Source: Gammaproteobacteria bacterium TMED92
Lineage (GTDB): Bacteria > Pseudomonadota > Gammaproteobacteria > Pseudomonadales > Azotimanducaceae
NCBI GenBank assembly: GCA_002170355.2
Contig: NHET02000126.1
Coordinates: 2,676 to 11,442, forward strand
DNA: 8,767 nt
Reading direction: 5' to 3'
The position numbers and the translations under genes were made by a program. Shown piece by piece: positions 6,414 through 8,767 of this stretch (positions are counted from its first letter, which is position 1; each line of letters begins with the position of its first letter). The notes below the pieces were generated by a model. The model did no database searches, was not told the origin of the DNA, and was given only the letters and a program-made list of their open reading frames with translations.

Positions 6414-7166
6414 ATGCAGTTACAGCAATTGCGCAACCAACAACCCTATCGGAGTCTCACCGCAGAGTATCCCGAAGCCACCATAGCCGACGCCTACCTA
6501 ATGCAACGCGCTTTTGTAGCCGCCTTGGCCGAGGCTGGCGATTGGGGGCAGATCGTCGGCTATAAAGCTGCGTTGACCGCGCCGCAGGCACAACAAATGA
6601 TGGGCACCAGTAAACCAGTGATTGGCGTGTTGTTCAGCGGCGGTGAGCGCTCGCCGGAACCTGCCGTTACCATCGACCGACCGGTGATGCTCGAGACCGA
6701 GCTGGGATTTCGATTGAACGCCGCAGTCACAGCGCCGTTGAGCGTCGCTGCGGTAACAGGTCATGTAGCAGCAGTATTACCGGTGCTCGAATTGGCCGCG
6801 CCAAATTTGGCCACGCGGCCTAATGCGCCCGACCTTATTGCCAGTAACTCTGCGACCTACGGATTTATTCCCGGCGCCGACCAATCCGCGCGCGGTCAGC
6901 AGTCTGCTGGCGCGGCGGATCTCGACACGCTGATGGTGGCGCTCGCCCACGACGACATTGTTCTCCATAGCGAAGCTGCGGGCAGTATCATGCAAGGACA
7001 ATGGCAGGCCCTGACATGGCTGATAAGTGAAGTGTTGGAGCAAGGCTATGCACTGCGCCAAGATCACCTGCTAATAACCGGATCGATCGGCGCATTGCAT
7101 GCCGGGAAGCCCGGAAAGTACCGAGCGCAGTATGGTCAACTGGGCGCTATCGAGTTCGTGTTGTGA
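6414..7166 (+). CDS. 2-keto-4-pentenoate hydratase (MhpD) / fumarylacetoacetate hydrolase-like protein
   Basis: A 250-residue cytoplasmic enzyme of the MhpD branch of the FAH superfamily. Relatives hydrate 2-hydroxypenta-2,4-dienoates in aromatic meta-cleavage pathways or decarboxylate 4-oxalocrotonate. Family marks are GYKAALT at 49-55 (K51), the metal-binding pair E94 and E96 in LETELGFRL, E126 in LPVLELA, D140 and N145 in DLIASNSATYG, and the C-terminal LLITGSIGALHAGKPG at 219-234. The metal ligands are present, so it is probably active. No other aromatic-degradation genes are near, so the substrate is unknown. The ATG at 6414 has no clear ribosome-binding site and gives a shorter N-terminal helix than E. 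coli MhpD. The frame is open upstream to 6315 and reads plausibly from about 6369, just after a GGAG, so the true N-terminus may be about 15 residues longer. Confidence 0.85.
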   Translation: MQLQQLRNQQPYRSLTAEYPEATIADAYLMQRAFVAALAEAGDWGQIVGYKAALTAPQAQQMMGTSKPVIGVLFSGGERSPEPAVTIDRPVMLETELGFRLNAAVTAPLSVAAVTGHVAAVLPVLELAAPNLATRPNAPDLIASNSATYGFIPGADQSARGQQSAGAADLDTLMVALAHDDIVLHSEAAGSIMQGQWQALTWLISEVLEQGYALRQDHLLITGSIGALHAGKPGKYRAQYGQLGAIEFVL

Positions 7167-7171
7167 CGCTG

Positions 7172-7185
7172 CAAATGCGCATTTG
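7172..7185. repeat. Perfect 14-bp palindrome, possible operator
   Basis: CAAATGCGCATTTG equals its own reverse complement. It starts 5 bp after the hydratase stop codon and lies about 157 bp before the aceA start. As a continuous two-fold symmetric site it could bind a dimeric regulator. With no loop it would make a poor RNA hairpin. No second copy was noticed. Confidence 0.5.
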
Positions 7186-7206
7186 ATACCAACATCTATC
7201 GTGCTC

Positions 7207-7241
7207 AAAAGGAATATATTGCTTGTGAATTATTCCTTTTT
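7207..7241 (+). terminator. Candidate rho-independent terminator after the hydratase gene
   Basis: AAAAGGAATA (7207-7216) and TATTCCTTTT (7231-7240) are perfect reverse complements around a 14-nt loop, and T7241 extends the final T run to five. The stem is A/T-rich with only two G-C pairs and the T run is part of the stem, so it would be weak. It is similar in both directions. It could instead be a regulator-binding inverted repeat in front of aceA. Confidence 0.4.
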
Positions 7242-7342
7242 CATCATTAGAAGCTACTGCTAATTTGCGCTCGCTTTGCTAGCGGCGCTGTGGATCGCTG
7301 GCAAGAAAAACTGTTTCAGCCAAAACCAGTGAGGGAATCGCC

Positions 7343-8767
7343 GTGTCATCTTATCTCGACCTGATCGAAGAAAAACGCTCAATCATCAGCGCCAAGCAAG
7401 AGTGGAGCGCCATCAACGCCGAATACGCTGTACGCATGGATCTGCAAAACCGCTTCAAGACCGGTTTAGAGATCGCCCAGTACACTGCGGACATCATGCG
7501 CCGTGACATGGCGGCGTACGACGCCGATACCAGTAAGTACACTCAATCGTTAGGCTGCTGGCACGGTTTTGTTGCCCAACAGGTGATGATGAGTGTGAAA
7601 AAACACCAGGCCTCCACCGACCGCAGCTACATCTACTTGTCTGGTTGGATGGTCGCCGCGCTACGCTCACAGTTTGGCCCACTGCCAGACCAAAGCATGC
7701 ACGAAAAAACCACCGTGTCTGACCTTATTGAAGAGATCTACACGTTCCTTAAGCAGGCAGATGCACGCGAACTACGCCACATATTTGCAGAGCTGGACGA
7801 GGCGCGAGCCAACGGCGGCGATGTTGACGGCGTTATCCAACGGATCGACAGCTATCAAACTCACGTCGTGCCAATTATCGCTGACATCGACGCTGGCTTT
7901 GGTAACGAAGAAGCAACCTACCTGCTGGCCAAGCGCATGATCGAAGCCGGTGCCTGCGCAATTCAGATTGAAAACCAGGTCTCTGACGCCAAGCAGTGTG
8001 GTCACCAAGCAGGCAAGGTCACTGTACCGCATGAGGACTTCGTCTCGAAGATCAACGCCGTGCGTTACGCGTTCTTGGAGCTTGGCATCGACAACGGCAT
8101 CATCGTTGCACGCACGGACTCGCTGGGTGCAGGCCTTACGCAGAAGGTGCCGGTATCTATTCAGCCTGGAGACCTCGGCAGCAAGTACAACGAATTCCTC
8201 GACACCGAGGTGATCGAAGACGTCTCTGAGCTGCAGGATGGCGATATCACCATTCGTGCCGGCGGCAAACTTGCCAAGCCAAAGCGTTTGGACAATGGCC
8301 TGTATGCCTTCAAAGAGGACACAGGCTTCGACCGAGTAGTCCTCGACTGCATCACCAGCCTCGAGCACGGTGCAGACCTGCTGTGGATCGAGACCGAAAA
8401 GCCAAATGTTGAGCAGATCGCAGCGATGGTGAACGCCATCCGCGAAGTGCGACCAGAAGCCAAACTGGTCTACAACAATTCGCCGTCGTTCAACTGGACC
8501 CTGAAGTTCCGTGAGCAGGTATACGCAGAGTGGAAAGCCGCAGGCAAAGATCTGTCGGCCTACCCTGACCCCGAAGTGAACCCCATGGGCCTAATGGACG
8601 CAGCGATCGACGGCAGCGAGCTGTCTGACGCAGCGGATGCAGCGGTACAGACCTTCCAAGCCGACGCGGCTCGCGAAGCGGGTATCTTCCACCACCTGAT
8701 TACCCTACCGACGTACCACACCGCAGCGCTGTCTACCGACGTGCTGTCTGAAGGCTACTTTGGCGAC
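7343..8767 (+). CDS. aceA: Isocitrate lyase (3' end outside window)
   Basis: A cytoplasmic enzyme that splits isocitrate into glyoxylate and succinate, the first step of the glyoxylate shunt, needed for growth on acetate or fatty acids. The 475 codons present resemble the long Pseudomonas-type AceA (about 531 residues), so roughly 55 C-terminal residues are missing. Visible are QSLGCWHGF and YLSGWMVAALR in the N-terminal part, the metal-binding DIDAGFG (D181, D183), the catalytic KQCGH loop with C219, VARTDSLGAG, WIETEKP, the substrate-binding SPSFNW at 380-385, and IFHHLITLPTYHTAALST near the end. KQCGHQ rather than the E. coli KKCGHM places it in the long subfamily. The GTG start has GAGGG 7 nt upstream and matches the family N-terminus. 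It is separated from the hydratase by 176 bp and probably has its own promoter. Confidence 0.98.
   Translation, partial: MSSYLDLIEEKRSIISAKQEWSAINAEYAVRMDLQNRFKTGLEIAQYTADIMRRDMAAYDADTSKYTQSLGCWHGFVAQQVMMSVKKHQASTDRSYIYLSGWMVAALRSQFGPLPDQSMHEKTTVSDLIEEIYTFLKQADARELRHIFAELDEARANGGDVDGVIQRIDSYQTHVVPIIADIDAGFGNEEATYLLAKRMIEAGACAIQIENQVSDAKQCGHQAGKVTVPHEDFVSKINAVRYAFLELGIDNGIIVARTDSLGAGLTQKVPVSIQPGDLGSKYNEFLDTEVIEDVSELQDGDITIRAGGKLAKPKRLDNGLYAFKEDTGFDRVVLDCITSLEHGADLLWIETEKPNVEQIAAMVNAIREVRPEAKLVYNNSPSFNWTLKFREQVYAEWKAAGKDLSAYPDPEVNPMGLMDAAIDGSELSDAADAAVQTFQADAAREAGIFHHLITLPTYHTAALSTDVLSEGYFGD

Larger units (their letters stand above)
7167..7342. promoter_or_regulatory. Hydratase-aceA intergenic region, likely aceA control region
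   Basis: This 176-bp gap is one of the two longest non-coding stretches in the window and is A/T-rich in its first half. It holds a perfect 14-bp palindrome (7172-7185), a perfect 10-bp inverted repeat (7207-7216 with 7231-7240), and the aceA ribosome-binding site GAGGG (7331-7335), 7 nt before the GTG at 7343. A promoter for aceA is expected here but I cannot pick one: TTGTGA at 7223-7228 has no good -10 at the proper distance. Isocitrate lyase is usually strongly regulated by carbon source, so operators here would be reasonable; that is an inference. Confidence 0.45.

Noticed and set aside
7223..7264. Possible aceA promoter: TTGTGA as -35 with -10 candidates ATTAGA or GCTAAT
   Set aside because: Spacing and -10 matches are poor: two of six at 17 bp, and the four-of-six GCTAAT is too far away. 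TTGTGA also lies in the loop of the inverted repeat.
7772..8368. A 198-codon open frame on the minus strand
   Set aside because: It lies wholly inside aceA, whose plus-strand frame matches isocitrate lyase throughout. The antisense product resembles no known family and is explained by aceA codon bias.
1..8767. Search by eye for CRISPR arrays, tRNA or rRNA genes, IS ends, integrases, and defence or biosynthetic clusters
   Set aside because: No regularly spaced repeats, cloverleaf-like segments, transposase motifs or cluster-type genes were seen. Genes cover nearly all of the window and are ordinary metabolic or translation functions.

Overview
The window carries eight protein-coding genes, two of them cut by the window edges, packed with little intergenic space. 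Gene content points to a Gammaproteobacterium: a glutaminyl-tRNA synthetase of the E. coli type, an E. coli-like TesB acyl-CoA thioesterase, a long isocitrate lyase of the Pseudomonas AceA type, and a POT-family peptide transporter. Base composition is moderate. Half of the starts are not ATG (TTG or GTG). Genus cannot be fixed from this sequence.

Layout: a four-gene cluster reads leftwards from about 3881 to the left edge. In order of transcription it is glnS (3881-2256), an HMG-CoA lyase family gene (2249-1341), a small eight-cysteine DUF1272 protein (1308-1081) and a POT/PTR2 peptide transporter (1088 to the left edge). Gaps are 6 bp, 32 bp and an 8-bp overlap, so one transcript is likely. 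Diverging from glnS across a 172-bp gap is a membrane-anchored transglutaminase-like protein (4054-5424). Its 3' end overlaps by 11 bp the end of the convergent tesB (6289-5414). From the tesB 5' side a MhpD/FAH-type hydratase gene (6414-7166) diverges over 124 bp. It is followed after 176 bp by aceA (7343 to the right edge). That gap holds a perfect 14-bp palindrome and a perfect 10-bp inverted repeat that looks like an A/T-rich terminator.

Function: the set is mostly central metabolism. The peptide transporter would import peptides. The HMG-CoA lyase family enzyme would release acetyl-CoA, as in leucine breakdown. TesB hydrolyses acyl-CoA, and isocitrate lyase routes acetyl-CoA carbon through the glyoxylate shunt. 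These genes lie in at least four transcription units, so a shared pathway is only an inference from content.

I found no mobile element, CRISPR array, tRNA or rRNA gene, or sign of a defence or biosynthetic island. No new system is evident. The points most worth a second look are the anomalous start of the hydratase, the structured gap before aceA, the glnS-lyase-DUF1272-transporter cluster, and the uncharacterised N-terminal part of the transglutaminase-like protein.
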